A stretch of DNA of 64,000 nucleotides from Cohnella thermotolerans DSM 17683 (GCF_000429825.1 NZ_AUCP01000034.1:1-64000); one strand, 5' to 3'; shown: positions 10,960-20,598, counted from the first letter of the stretch. Notes: generated by a model not told the origin, from the letters alone. Numbers and translations are program-made.

Positions 10960-13467
10960 TTAGCGAACGAGCTGGCCGCGGGTGACGCCGAGCTGGTTGG
11001 TCGCCTTCAGCTTGCGCCAAACTTCGCTTCCGCCGATGCGGCCGTCCATGGCGGCGCGGTACAGAGACAGCACCTCCAGCACCTTCTCTCCGCTCTCCTC
11101 CAGAAACTCCACCCGGTAAGATGGAACGCCCAGCTCCAGGAAGTCGCGCAAATATTCGGCGCCCGACTGTTCGATGGCGTTGTAAACGGTGTTGCGGCAG
11201 CCTTCGTCGACGCGAACCGGATGGGACATCCCGATGCGGTCCTGCAAGGATGCGCGGTGCTGCTCGCACGGGCGGCCGCAGTTGGTGTAGTCCGTTCCTT
11301 CGCTCAGGAACGTGCAGTAGACGCAGTGCTCCGTATGGAACATCGGCAAATGCTGGTGGATGACGATCTCGAGCCGGGACGTATCCGCCAGCCGCAGCAT
11401 GTCGACCATCTGCTGGATGTTCAGGTCGTAAGACGGCGTAATCCGGTCCAAGCCGACCTCGGTGAACAGCTCGACCGTCTTGTGATTGGACACGTTGAGC
11501 GAGAAGTCGCCGATCAGCTGCGGATGCTTCCCGCCGGGATTGTCGGCGCGTTCCTTCAAATAATAATAGAGCGCGCCCGTGTTGCGGACGAGCACGGCGT
11601 CCGGTTGCAGGTTGAGAATGTTGCGATGGTACCCGTTCTCTCCCGGCATATGGATGCGCGGCGTCGCCAGCGCGATCGGCTTGCCCGCTTCGCGGCAAAC
11701 GGCGATCGCTTCCGGAAACTGCTTGATAAACTCGAAGTCGGCGTAGATCATCGACACGTCGGTGCCGACCGCCGCCTTCACTTGATCCAGCGTGCGGCAC
11801 AGCGCCGTCAGCTTCGGAGCGGTAACCGGCGTTGCCTTCTTCGCCGGCGCCGTCTCGCGAATCGCGCGCTTGATATATTTCGGCGGCTGCTCTCTCAGCA
11901 GCTCCAACTGTTCGACCGCGTGGCGGCGAATGCGGTTGAGCTCGCTCTTCGGCACGATAACGTCGCCCTCCAGCGACACCGCAAGCTGCTCCAGCCGGTA
12001 CAGCGTGCCGCCGAGGCGGCCGAACTGCTCCTCCAGCACTTCGCGGCCCAGCGGCCGCTTCTCGGCGCGCTCGAGCGGCATCTCCGACTGCACGACTACG
12101 GTCGTGCCGCGGTCCGCATCCGTCCAGATCGTCCGGAGCGGCGTCCCCTCGCGTCCCTCGGCCGTGACCGCGACCGGGAACGTCCGGTACGGCTTCTCGG
12201 TCTCGAACGTGGCGCGAAGCCGCTTGTCGAGCGCCGGGTCGCTCGTCTTCCAGATGCGGTCGCCTTCATGCACTCGCGTCAGGTCGACGTCGTTGCGCCC
12301 CATGACGATCTCGATGCGCTCGCCTTCCGGCGATTCGCCCTCCAGCTTCACGCCGCTTTTGCGCAAATCGTAGACCCGGCCGCCCTCTTCCTTCTTCGTC
12401 GGATCACCGGCGTCGAACACGAGGCCGTCGCCGCGCTTAAGGGGCGCTTCGATCGTGCAGACGACGCTGTCGCGCAATACTTTCTCCACCCGTCCGAGAT
12501 AGACGCCGCGGCTCTTCGGGAACGTCCCCTCGACGAGCTTCTTGTTGTTCGTGCCTTCGAGGAAGCCGTGTGTGAACCCGCGCGAGAAGCTCTGCTGCAG
12601 CTCGCGCACTTCTTCGGCCGACGGCTCCGATTGGTCTCCCTCGAAATACTTGTCGATAGCCCGCCGGTATTTGCTCACGACGTTGGCGACGTATTCCGGG
12701 CTCTTGAGCCGCCCTTCGATTTTGAAAGAAGTGACGCCCGCCTCGATCAGCTCCGGCATCAGGTCGAGCGCGGCGAGGTCTTTGGGCGACAGCAGATAGG
12801 CGATGTCCCCCATCGGCTTCTGCACGCCGTCGACGATCAGGTCGTACGGCAGACGGCACGCTTGCGCGCATTCGCCGCGGTTGGCCGAACGGCCGCCCCA
12901 CACTTCGGACGTCAGGCATTGCCCGGAATAGGAGACGCACAGCGCGCCATGCACGAACACCTCCATCGGGAGCTTCGCCTGCTCGCCGATTTTCCGGATT
13001 TGCTTCAGGTTGTTTTCCCGTCCGAGCACGACCCGCTCCAGACCGAACGGCTTCGTGAACTCGACCGCCTCCGGAGAGGTGATCGTCATCTGGGTCGAGC
13101 CGTGAATGGGGAAGTCCGGGGACATCTCGCGGATCATTTTCACGAGTCCCAAATCCTGCACGATTACAGCGTCCACCCCGGCGTCGATGCACGCCTCCAC
13201 CAGCTCGCGCGCTTCCCTCAGCTCGTCTTCGAAGACGAGAATGTTGAACGTCAGAAATCCCTTAACGCCGTAGCGATGCAGGAACCTCATAATCTCCGGA
13301 AGCTCCGCCATCTTGAAATTGTTCGCGCGGGCGCGGGCGTTGAACTTCTCCACGCCGAAATAAACCGCGTCGGCCCCGTTCGCGACCGCGGCCCGCATGC
13401 ATTCCCAATCGCCGGCCGGAGCCAGCAGCTCGATATCTTCACGCCGTATGACGGCTTTGTCAGCCAT
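10960..13467 (-). CDS. U32 family protein, RlhA-type (DUF3656)
   Basis: A protein of 835 residues. The N-terminal U32 core opens with IELLAPAGDWECMRAAV. The conserved cysteine cluster (HGALCVSYSGQC ... NRGECAQACRLPYDL, about 170-205) is the one that binds an Fe-S centre in this family. A DUF3656-like region follows (about 380-500), then a second U32-like half with HTEHCVYC and CGRPCEQH. The E. coli relative RlhA hydroxylates a 23S rRNA cytidine; other U32 members modify tRNA or hydroxylate ubiquinone, and early reports called them collagenases. The two-part long form suggests rRNA hydroxylation here, by inference. A monocistronic gene with its own terminator. Confidence 0.85.
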   Translation of the reverse strand: MADKAVIRREDIELLAPAGDWECMRAAVANGADAVYFGVEKFNARARANNFKMAELPEIMRFLHRYGVKGFLTFNILVFEDELREARELVEACIDAGVDAVIVQDLGLVKMIREMSPDFPIHGSTQMTITSPEAVEFTKPFGLERVVLGRENNLKQIRKIGEQAKLPMEVFVHGALCVSYSGQCLTSEVWGGRSANRGECAQACRLPYDLIVDGVQKPMGDIAYLLSPKDLAALDLMPELIEAGVTSFKIEGRLKSPEYVANVVSKYRRAIDKYFEGDQSEPSAEEVRELQQSFSRGFTHGFLEGTNNKKLVEGTFPKSRGVYLGRVEKVLRDSVVCTIEAPLKRGDGLVFDAGDPTKKEEGGRVYDLRKSGVKLEGESPEGERIEIVMGRNDVDLTRVHEGDRIWKTSDPALDKRLRATFETEKPYRTFPVAVTAEGREGTPLRTIWTDADRGTTVVVQSEMPLERAEKRPLGREVLEEQFGRLGGTLYRLEQLAVSLEGDVIVPKSELNRIRRHAVEQLELLREQPPKYIKRAIRETAPAKKATPVTAPKLTALCRTLDQVKAAVGTDVSMIYADFEFIKQFPEAIAVCREAGKPIALATPRIHMPGENGYHRNILNLQPDAVLVRNTGALYYYLKERADNPGGKHPQLIGDFSLNVSNHKTVELFTEVGLDRITPSYDLNIQQMVDMLRLADTSRLEIVIHQHLPMFHTEHCVYCTFLSEGTDYTNCGRPCEQHRASLQDRIGMSHPVRVDEGCRNTVYNAIEQSGAEYLRDFLELGVPSYRVEFLEESGEKVLEVLSLYRAAMDGRIGGSEVWRKLKATNQLGVTRGQLVR

Positions 13468-13540
13468 TGCTTTCCTACCTCCATACCGCCGCTTGGCGGT
13501 CTATTGTCCCTAGTATATCAAACCGGACGACACCGGGCCA

Positions 13541-13584
13541 AAAGAAAAGTCCGGAAGCGGCATCGGACGATGCCTCTTCCGGAC
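13541..13584 (-). terminator. Terminator after the HtrA/CuAO-N gene pair
   Basis: On the minus strand, GTCCGGAAGAGGCATCG pairs with CGATGCCGCTTCCGGAC (one mismatch), followed by TTTTCTTTT. Confidence 0.9.
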
Positions 13585-13604
13585 CCTGAAATGGGCCAAA
13601 ACGG

Positions 13605-15518
13605 TTAAGCTTGCGTGAAAGCGAACGAGTTCAAGGAGTCCTCAAGCTGTTTCCTGTTCAACTCGGTACGACTGGAAGCCGCCAGACCGCCCTGGACGAT
13701 ATAAATGTTCCCCTTGTTTTCCACAAGATAAATCTTGAAGATGCTGCCTTCGGCTTCCGTGCCGTCCACGCCTTCAAATACCATTTGATAGCCATCGACG
13801 CCGCCGACAACGGCCTGAGTTTCGCTCGACAGCTTAAACAGGCCGGAGCTTTGGTATTGCGTCCGTGCCAGGTTCTTGTAAGTCTCCAGCCCGGATCCGG
13901 ACTTGGCGACAACCAGGAAGCTCAGGCCGCTCTTCTCATATTCAACGTAACCGTTGTTGATATCGGAATCGTCCGACGCGGTCCAGCGCTTCGGTATCGT
14001 GACGCTGAAGCCGTACTTGCTGCTGCTCTTGGTCGTCAAGGCGTCGCGATCGGTCGTGTCCGCGGGATCCGGAATTTCTCCAAACGTCCGCTCCACCTGG
14101 CCGAAGTCCAACTTCATGCCGTTCCGGATGCGCTGCAGAAGTTTCTCGCCCTGCTCCTTGTCGGTCCTGTTGTAATTCAGGCAGACGAGGAACTTATAGT
14201 TGCCGCTGACGGCCAAAATATCGTTCTCTTCGTACCACGTATCCTTGTCGCCTGTGAACGCGTACGAGACGAGCTTGGCCGGAACGCCGTTCCAGACGAT
14301 ATCGCTCGTTTCGGGCTCCGTTCGGTAGTCCTCTGCATAGGCGTCCTTGAAGTCCTGCACGTAACGGCCCGCCCAGGCTTCGACCCTATCGTTCGGCTGG
14401 AGCGAATACATCTCGACGCTAAGAGAGGAATCGTCTTTATAGAAATACAATTCCGAATCGGAGCCGTAGCTGTCGTTATGCCAACCGTACGGCAGCTCCA
14501 GCGACAAGCCGTAATCCTCGTCCGTAAACGTGACGTAGCCGTCCTTGATCTTCGTCAAATCTTTCAGGGAGGCGTTGGACGCGTCGAACTTCGGCTGGAA
14601 GCTGTCCAGAATGTTCGAACTCGCGCTCAGGTCGGCGGCGGACACCGCCTTTTTGCCGAAAATCAGCGTGTACATATAGCCGTTGGCCTGAAGGCCGCGA
14701 TAATCGTAGTAGTAGCCGTCTTTCGTTTTCGAGACGATCCGTTGGAAGGTGGCGCCGGAACGGACGACAGGCTTCATGTCGACAATGGTCTCTTCGCCGA
14801 GATAGTCTTTCAAATAATTCAACTGGTCGGAAGCGTCCATCGGTTCCGCGGCGGCTTCGACGTCGATCTCCAAATAATAGTTCTGCTTCACGTCTTCGAA
14901 GACGAGTTGGTCCCCGCTAGAGGATTGATAATTTTGAACGAGACCGGTCGGATAGTTCATCGACCACTGGAAGTAGCTGTCGCCGATAAGCGACTTGCCG
15001 GCATCCGTATCGATTCCGCCCGTTCCGGCCGAAGATGCAGCGGAAGCCTGCGCCGTGACGACGATCTCCTTGGTCGCCGCCGCGTACGTTACTTTGGCGC
15101 CGAAAGCTTCCACCGCGCGAATCGGAATCATCGTCAGTCCGTTGATGACGACGGGAGCGACGGGAAGCGCGAAGGCTTTGCCGTCGGCGGTTGCCGATTT
15201 GCTGCCGATCGTCAGGACGACCGTATGGCCCGATTGCTTCAAGGTGATCATCCTGTTGTCCTTCAGCTGCAATGTCGCTCCGAGCCCTTTCGTGACGACG
15301 CTAAGCGGCACGTAGGTCGCGCCGTTCTTCTGATAAGGCGCCTGCACGGCGACCGCTTGGCCGTTGACGGTCATCGTCTTGCTTCCGATCTTCAGGCGGA
15401 TGTTCAGCGCGGAGCCGGAAGCGGAGGTATCCGCATAGGCGGACAGTGCAGGAATGAGAAATATGGCCAAAGATAATCCAAGGACCCACACTTTGTTGAA
15501 TGAACGGCCGATGGTCAT
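13605..15518 (-). CDS. Secreted protein with copper amine oxidase N-like domain
   Basis: A protein of 637 residues with a signal peptide (about 1-29, cut after SAYA). A copper-amine-oxidase N-terminal-like domain follows (about 38-155: KTMTVNGQAVAVQAPYQKNG, TYVPLSVVTKGLGA, GLTMIPIRAVEAFGA), a wall or surface module common in Paenibacillaceae. Three repeats with a PsbP/lipoprotein-like pattern come next: YFQWSMNYPTGL, YGLSLELPYGWHND and YGFSVTIPKRWTASDD each open one. No enzymatic motif is seen. It lies 22 bp behind the HtrA-like gene, which carries the same kind of N domain, so they probably act together at the cell surface. The ribosome site (GGGAG, about 12 bases away) is weak, which could mean coupling to the gene in front. 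Confidence 0.75.
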   Translation of the reverse strand: MTIGRSFNKVWVLGLSLAIFLIPALSAYADTSASGSALNIRLKIGSKTMTVNGQAVAVQAPYQKNGATYVPLSVVTKGLGATLQLKDNRMITLKQSGHTVVLTIGSKSATADGKAFALPVAPVVINGLTMIPIRAVEAFGAKVTYAAATKEIVVTAQASAASSAGTGGIDTDAGKSLIGDSYFQWSMNYPTGLVQNYQSSSGDQLVFEDVKQNYYLEIDVEAAAEPMDASDQLNYLKDYLGEETIVDMKPVVRSGATFQRIVSKTKDGYYYDYRGLQANGYMYTLIFGKKAVSAADLSASSNILDSFQPKFDASNASLKDLTKIKDGYVTFTDEDYGLSLELPYGWHNDSYGSDSELYFYKDDSSLSVEMYSLQPNDRVEAWAGRYVQDFKDAYAEDYRTEPETSDIVWNGVPAKLVSYAFTGDKDTWYEENDILAVSGNYKFLVCLNYNRTDKEQGEKLLQRIRNGMKLDFGQVERTFGEIPDPADTTDRDALTTKSSSKYGFSVTIPKRWTASDDSDINNGYVEYEKSGLSFLVVAKSGSGLETYKNLARTQYQSSGLFKLSSETQAVVGGVDGYQMVFEGVDGTEAEGSIFKIYLVENKGNIYIVQGGLAASSRTELNRKQLEDSLNSFAFTQA

Positions 15519-15540
15519 GTTGTTCGGGGGACTCCCTTCT

Positions 15541-16671
15541 TTATTTAGCTAAACTGGTCGATAAAACAAGCTTGCGCGTCACCAGATCCCCGTCCGACAG
15601 CAGCGTGATCGGCACGGTCTGCCCCGGCAAATACGCCTTAAGCAGTTCGTTCAGCTCGACGAGCGTGGACACTTGCTTGCCTCCAACGCTGTACAACTGG
15701 TCGCCGACTTTGATGCCGGCGTTCTTCGCCTCCGCGGAAGAGACCGCCGTGACCGTCATCGGCTCCTCCGTCGGAAGACCGACGACCGCGGACCAGCTCT
15801 CCTCCAACTCGAAGCCGAGCGACGGCCTCATCACTTTGCCGTATTTGCTGAACTGGTTCAGCACGTACTGCACCGTGTCCGCCGGAATGGCAAAGCCGAC
15901 GCTGTCGATTTCGACGTCCACGAACTTCATCGAATTGATGCCCACGACCTCTCCCTTCAAGTTCACGAGCGGTCCGCCGCTGTTGCCCGGATTGATCGCC
16001 GCGTCGGTTTGAAGCAGGTTGTAGAAGGACGAGACGGAGCGGTTCATCCCGCTGATGACGCCGACGGTCGCCGTGTTTCTCAGCGAGAACGACACGGGAG
16101 TGCCGATCGCGACGACCGTCTCGCCCACTTGCACCTTAAGGGGCGCGGAGGCGAGCCGGGCCGGCTTGAGATTGGCGGCGTCGATCTTCAGAAGCGCAAG
16201 GTCGCTGGTCTCGTCGATTTGCTTCTTGATCCCCTCGTATTCCTTGCCATCGGACGTCACGACGACGATCCGGTCCATTCCGCTTACGACGTGGGCGTTC
16301 GTCAGAATGAGGCCGTCCTTCCGGACGACGACGCCCGTTCCGTGCGCCAGCGAGAACCGGTTGGCCGCCGATTCGTCTTGCGGCTTGCCGATAATCGCGA
16401 CGACGGAAGGCGACACCTTCTTCACGACGTCCGCGACCGGGTCGGCCGGGGTGTAGTTGTACTTCTTGCTCGCCGAATCGTACGTTCCCGTACCGCCCAA
16501 TTGGGCGACGAGCGACGAAGCCTTGACGTAAACGTCGCCGTCGATCACTTTCGCGTCCAGCGACAGCTTGGAGGGAGCGACCGCTTCGGCGTTTCCCGCG
16601 GCGAACCAGACGAGGCCGGCAAGGGCAAAAGCCGCCATCATGCGACTCCGCGGGCTTGTCCGCTTGTTCAT
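15541..16671 (-). CDS. Secreted HtrA/DegP-like serine protease
   Basis: A protein of 376 residues. After a signal peptide (about 1-30, ending NAEA) comes a short copper-amine-oxidase-N-like piece (GDVYVKASSLVAQLGG ... YDSASKKYNY), then the trypsin-like core. The triad is His in TNAHVV, Asp in SDLALLK and Ser in GNSGGP, and a C-terminal PDZ domain follows (IKVGDQLYSVGGKQV). This is a surface quality-control protease built on a secreted precursor, without the single membrane anchor of B. subtilis HtrA. AGGAGG lies 11 bases before the ATG. It is first in a two-gene unit with the secreted protein downstream, which may be its substrate or partner. Confidence 0.85.
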   Translation of the reverse strand: MNKRTSPRSRMMAAFALAGLVWFAAGNAEAVAPSKLSLDAKVIDGDVYVKASSLVAQLGGTGTYDSASKKYNYTPADPVADVVKKVSPSVVAIIGKPQDESAANRFSLAHGTGVVVRKDGLILTNAHVVSGMDRIVVVTSDGKEYEGIKKQIDETSDLALLKIDAANLKPARLASAPLKVQVGETVVAIGTPVSFSLRNTATVGVISGMNRSVSSFYNLLQTDAAINPGNSGGPLVNLKGEVVGINSMKFVDVEIDSVGFAIPADTVQYVLNQFSKYGKVMRPSLGFELEESWSAVVGLPTEEPMTVTAVSSAEAKNAGIKVGDQLYSVGGKQVSTLVELNELLKAYLPGQTVPITLLSDGDLVTRKLVLSTSLAK

Positions 16672-16925
16672 GCTGCGTTAATCCTCCTCTCTTGTCGCGC
16701 AACAAAAAAAACCTTGCCCATGAGCGGCCCGGCTATCGTAACGCCGGAAGATACCGGCGAAGTAGACCCGTGGCTTTGCGTCTCCGACTTTCGTACGGAT
16801 TTGCCTTTGTTCATGCCCGGTTTTCAGATGCGGAAAATCGGACTTCTCGCCCGGTCTTGACGAACTATATATCGACAAATGCCTGCAGAAATTAAAGAGG
16901 GGGGATTGGCGGCGCCTTGGCGGAC
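16672..16925. other. Upstream region of the HtrA-like gene
   Basis: About 250 bases lie between the protease start and the terminator of the DUF2759 gene. It should contain the promoter of the protease pair, but I cannot point to a convincing -35/-10 pair. No gene is supported. Confidence 0.4.
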
Positions 16926-16960
16926 AAAAAAAAACGAGCCGGAGATTTCCTCCGACCCGT
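16926..16960 (-). terminator. Terminator of the DUF2759 gene
   Basis: On the minus strand, ACGGGTCGGAG pairs with CTCCGGCTCGT (a G-T pair and a mismatch), followed by nine T. Confidence 0.85.
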
Positions 16961-16988
16961 TCCGAACAATGATTGAAGATGCAAACGG

Positions 16989-17195
16989 TTACCAGCCGCT
17001 GACCATTTTGACGTCGGCGATGAGGAACACGATCAACGCCAATGTTCCGAACCCGAGTGCGAAATAGTTCTTCTTGGGCCTCGCCATCAGCAGACGCACG
17101 AGTCCGATCGCGATCAGCACGGTAAAGATAACCATAAATACGTCGAACGGAGTGAACAAGCTAGCCGAATCCTCCGCATTGGACGCCAGGAACAT
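16989..17195 (-). CDS. DUF2759 family small membrane protein
   Basis: A protein of 68 residues with two predicted helices (about 17-37 and 45-62) and a basic loop, RPKKNYFALGFG. The pattern fits DUF2759, small Bacillales membrane proteins of unknown function. AGGAGG sits 8 bases before the ATG, and a strong terminator follows, so it is a real single-gene unit despite its size. Confidence 0.75.
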   Translation of the reverse strand: MFLASNAEDSASLFTPFDVFMVIFTVLIAIGLVRLLMARPKKNYFALGFGTLALIVFLIADVKMVSGW

Positions 17196-17480
17196 GGGTG
17201 CGACCTCCTTTTGTTCATAACCTTCCCATTATCCTATATGTTATATTCCGGAAGCCGCGGACGCAAGTCCGAATTTTTGTCCGCAACTGCAGGATCGTGC
17301 TGGCGGCGCGATCGTTTCCTCTCTCTTATTATAAGAAAAGCGCTGTCGATTTATCAGTAACTTTTATAGAATGGACTTGCCTCGTTGCATTGTCCGCAGG
17401 GGGGAATTATGTTACGATCAAAGACACAGCAAATTAATCGGAATTTATAATTTAACGTTCCGAATGGGGGGAACAGGACC

Positions 17481-19097
17481 ATGGCTTATGAAGCGGTATG
17501 GATGAAAAATCCAGACAAGCTGAATAAATTCGAACTTTACAAAATCGAAAAAGACGGGCTCGACATCATTCGCGACATTGTGGAGAAGTACGCCAAGGAA
17601 GGATACGATTCCATTCCGGAGGACGATTTCAACCTGTTCAAATGGGCGGGCATCTATCGCCAGAAGCCGAACACCGGCCACTTCATGATGCGGATCCGCA
17701 TTCCGGGCGGCGTCCTTACGAGCGCCCAGGCTCGCGTTCTCGCCGGCATCGGACGCGATTACGGCCGCGGCCTGATGGACGTAACGACCCGACAGGCCGT
17801 TCAGTACCACTGGCTTCGCATCGAGAACTTCCCGGACATCTTCGAACGCCTCGCTTCCGTCGGTATGTCCGCGATCGAAGCGTGCGGCGACTGCCCGCGC
17901 ACGATCGTCGGCAACCCGCTGGTCGGCATCGACCCCGACGAGCTGATGGACACGTCGCCGATCGTCGCCCAGTTCGAGAAGTTTTTCCTGAACAACCGGG
18001 ATTTCTCCAACCTGCCCCGGAAATATAAAATGTCCATTTCCGCCAACATTTATAACAATGCCAGCGCGGAAATCCAATGCTTGGCGTTCACGCCGGCGTC
18101 CAAAGTGATCGACGGCAAGGAAGTCATCGGCTTCCACGCCATGGTCGGCGGCGGTCTCTCCGCCAAGCCGCACCTCGGCAAGCAGCTCGACATGTTCATT
18201 CTGCCGGACGAATGCCTGAAAGTCGCCATCGGCGTTACGACGCTGTTCCGCGACCACGGCTATCGCGAGAAGCGCCATTATGCCCGCCTGAAATATCTTG
18301 TCGCCGACTGGGGCATCGAGAAGTTCCAGGAAGAGCTGATCAAGCTGATCGGGCCGATGCCGCCCCGCGGCGAAGACCGGATCGTCGGCTGGAACGGATC
18401 CTACTTTGACGGCGTGCACAAGCAGAAGCAGCCGGGCTTGAACTACGTCGGCCTGAACGTGCCCGTCGGACGGACCAGCAGCGACGAGTTCGACCAATTG
18501 GCCGATCTGGCCGACAAGTACGGCGACGGAACGATCCGCACGACGATCTCCCAGAACATTCTGCTTACCGGCGTTCCGGATGAGAAAGTCGAAGCGCTGC
18601 TGCAGGAGCCGCTTCTTCAGCGCCTGTCGCCGAACCCGAACCGCTTCATGAGCCGTACGGTCTCCTGCACGGGCAACGAGTTCTGCAACCTGGCCATCGT
18701 CGAGACGAAGGAATTCGCCCGCCGGGTCGCCCTCTATCTCGACGAGCACGTCGAGCTCGACCAGCCGCTGCGCATTCACTTCATCGGCTGCCCGAACGGC
18801 TGCGGCCAGAAGCACGTCGCCGACATCGGCCTGCAAGGCTCCCTCATCAAGACGCCGAATGGCATGGTCGACGCGTACGACATCGCCGTCGGCGGCACGC
18901 TCGGCCCGGGCGCGAAATTCAACACCGTGCTCAAAGGCCGGGTCCGGGGCGATCTCGTTCCGGGCGTGCTCGCTAAGCTGATCGAATTCTACAAAGCCGG
19001 CCGCAACGGTTCCGAGTCGTTCCACGACTTTGTGCACCGCGTCGGCATTCCGGTTATACAGGAGAAGCTCACCGAGATTCTCGCTGCGGCAGCTTAA
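17481..19097 (+). CDS. Siroheme nitrite/sulfite reductase
   Basis: A protein of 538 residues of the ferredoxin-type nitrite/sulfite reductase family, performing six-electron reduction of nitrite or sulfite with siroheme and a [4Fe-4S] cluster. Two ferredoxin-like half domains are seen (about 60-130 and 310-370). The cluster ligands lie in CTGNEFCNLA (about 395) and CPNGCGQ (about 435). Sequence alone does not decide between nitrite and sulfite. The absence of a flavoprotein subunit or cys genes nearby, and the T-G-N-E-F-C form, lean towards NirA-like, weakly. The ATG at 17481 follows a GGGGGG-rich ribosome site; TATAAT at 17446-17451 could be the -10. It is monocistronic, with a terminator. 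Confidence 0.85.
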   Translation: MAYEAVWMKNPDKLNKFELYKIEKDGLDIIRDIVEKYAKEGYDSIPEDDFNLFKWAGIYRQKPNTGHFMMRIRIPGGVLTSAQARVLAGIGRDYGRGLMDVTTRQAVQYHWLRIENFPDIFERLASVGMSAIEACGDCPRTIVGNPLVGIDPDELMDTSPIVAQFEKFFLNNRDFSNLPRKYKMSISANIYNNASAEIQCLAFTPASKVIDGKEVIGFHAMVGGGLSAKPHLGKQLDMFILPDECLKVAIGVTTLFRDHGYREKRHYARLKYLVADWGIEKFQEELIKLIGPMPPRGEDRIVGWNGSYFDGVHKQKQPGLNYVGLNVPVGRTSSDEFDQLADLADKYGDGTIRTTISQNILLTGVPDEKVEALLQEPLLQRLSPNPNRFMSRTVSCTGNEFCNLAIVETKEFARRVALYLDEHVELDQPLRIHFIGCPNGCGQKHVADIGLQGSLIKTPNGMVDAYDIAVGGTLGPGAKFNTVLKGRVRGDLVPGVLAKLIEFYKAGRNGSESFHDFVHRVGIPVIQEKLTEILAAAA

Positions 19098-19118
19098 TCG
19101 ACTCCTCAAGAAGCAAGA

Positions 19119-19160
19119 GGGCTGTGCCCGACGGTTCGCAACCGTGGGCGCAGCCCTTTT
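19119..19160 (+). terminator. Terminator of the nitrite/sulfite reductase gene
   Basis: GGGCTGTGCCC pairs with GGGCGCAGCCC (one G-T pair), followed by TTTT. Confidence 0.85.
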
Positions 19161-19179
19161 CCATATCAGGATGTAAAAC

Positions 19180-19208
19180 TTGACAAGCCCGGGAAGCGTA
19201 GATATCCT
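19180..19208 (+). promoter_or_regulatory. Promoter for the DinB-like gene
   Basis: A perfect TTGACA (19180-19185), 17 bp, TATCCT (19203-19208), ending 37 bp before the chosen start. Confidence 0.7.
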
Positions 19209-19244
19209 ACTTGTAATTCATGGATGGGAGGGTTCTCAGTTCTC

Positions 19245-19763
19245 ATGCGAAGCAGACCAGGCGATGATGAGTATTCTTCTTTTTTCGGCAATTACATTCC
19301 GCTGACGCCGGAAGGCGATCTGGCGGAAATTTTGGAGCGGCAGGGCCGGGACACGGTGAAGCTCTTGCAAACGCTGACGGAGGAGCAAGGCAACTATCGT
19401 TACGCGCCCGGCAAATGGAGTCTGAAAGAGGTCATCGGCCACGTCTCGGACAACGAGCGGATCATGAGCTACCGTCTGCTGCGCATCGCGAGGGGCGACA
19501 CCACTCCCCTTCCCGGCTACGAGCAGGATCTTCTCGTGCCCGGCGGAAGCTTCGATTCGCTCTCGCTCCGGCAGCTGACGGAGGATTACGCCGCGGTGCG
19601 CCAGGCGACGCTAACGCTGCTTAGAGGCTTGACCGAAGAAGCCTGGCTTCGCAAAGGAACGGCCAGCAACACGACGGTATCCGCCCGCGCGCTGGCCTGC
19701 GTCATCTGCAGACATGAGCTTCACCATCTCGCCATTCTTCGGGAACGGTACTTGAACGCTTAA
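19245..19763 (+). CDS. DinB superfamily protein
   Basis: A four-helix protein of 172 residues of the DinB/YfiT type (thiol-dependent or metal-dependent transferases, exact reaction unknown). The usual metal ligands appear as His in IGHVSDNERIM and the pair in RHELHHLAILRERY near the C terminus. The first helix has WSLKEVIGH, the standard W-[ST]-x-(K/R)-E-x(2)-G-H form. I take the ATG at 19245: GGGAGGG lies about 12 bases upstream, while the in-frame ATG at 19224 overlaps that site. Its last 62 bases overlap the 3' end of the opposing gene. Confidence 0.8.
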   Translation: MRSRPGDDEYSSFFGNYIPLTPEGDLAEILERQGRDTVKLLQTLTEEQGNYRYAPGKWSLKEVIGHVSDNERIMSYRLLRIARGDTTPLPGYEQDLLVPGGSFDSLSLRQLTEDYAAVRQATLTLLRGLTEEAWLRKGTASNTTVSARALACVICRHELHHLAILRERYLNA

Positions 19764-20598
19764 TCGGGTCCGCCTCGCCGGATTCCCCGGATCGGGCGGC
19801 TTCGCTCCGCGCTTCGGCGCGGGGCAGCACCCGGTATTTCAAGTCTTTGAGCTGAACGACAAGGATGATGCTGATGATGACGAGCAGAAACCAGGAACTG
19901 ATTTTCCCCCAATGGACGACATTCCAGTGGGCCTCCTGATTCGGGTACTGCCAGGCTCCCAGAAACGTCGATACGTTCTCCGCCACCCAGATAAAAAACG
20001 CGATCAAGGCGAAGGAGACCAGCAGCGGCATCCGCAGCGTTCGTCCGCCGACCCGGAATTCGACGAAGGAGCGGAAGAACAGCGCGAGCAGCGCGAGAAC
20101 GATCCACCACCGGACATCCGCGATATAATGATTCGTAAAAAAGTTCGCATAAATAACGACGGCGACTGCCCACATCCAATAAGGCTTCGGCAACCGAACG
20201 AAGCGCAAGCCGAACCGCCTCCACGCCTGGCAAATATAGCTCGCTACGCTCGCATACATGAAGCCGCTGTACAGCGGCACTCCCCCGATCTTCGTCCACG
20301 CCTCCTCCGGATAAGACCACGAGCCGATATGAACCTTGAACAGCTCCAGCCCCAGCCCGATGACGTGGAACAGCGTGATCACCTTGAGCTCGTCTAACGT
20401 CTCCAGCTTGAAGACGACCATCGCGGCCTGCATCGCCAGACATATCAGCAAGATCAAGTCGTATCGCGGAAAATGAGGAATGGGCGCCGCCTTCGTAACC
20501 GCCATCGCGGAGAAAATGACGACCGGGAACAAGCAGCAGAGCGCCTGCGTCCATCCGAACCTTACGAGCAGCCGGCTGGCCTTCGCCATCTTCGCCAA
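19702..20598 (-). CDS. DUF817 family integral membrane protein (YoaT-like)
   Basis: A protein of 298 residues with about eight hydrophobic segments, matching the DUF817 family (B. subtilis YoaT; function unknown). Typical parts are HVIGLGLELFKVHIGSWSYPE, GVPLYSGFMYASVASYICQAWRR and WQYPNQEAHWNVVHWGKISSWFLLV. The start is probably the TTG at 20598: AGAGGGG is 8 bases upstream of it but 17 from the ATG at 20589. The last 30 or so residues (EARSEAARSGESGEADPIKR onward) are not membrane-like and are encoded opposite the end of the DinB gene, so they look like a late extension. Confidence 0.8.
   Translation of the reverse strand: MAKMAKASRLLVRFGWTQALCCLFPVVIFSAMAVTKAAPIPHFPRYDLILLICLAMQAAMVVFKLETLDELKVITLFHVIGLGLELFKVHIGSWSYPEEAWTKIGGVPLYSGFMYASVASYICQAWRRFGLRFVRLPKPYWMWAVAVVIYANFFTNHYIADVRWWIVLALLALFFRSFVEFRVGGRTLRMPLLVSFALIAFFIWVAENVSTFLGAWQYPNQEAHWNVVHWGKISSWFLLVIISIILVVQLKDLKYRVLPRAEARSEAARSGESGEADPIKRSSTVPEEWRDGEAHVCR

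Noticed and set aside
10954-13608. An 884-codon plus-strand frame across the U32 gene
   Set aside because: Antisense shadow of a well-conserved minus-strand gene.
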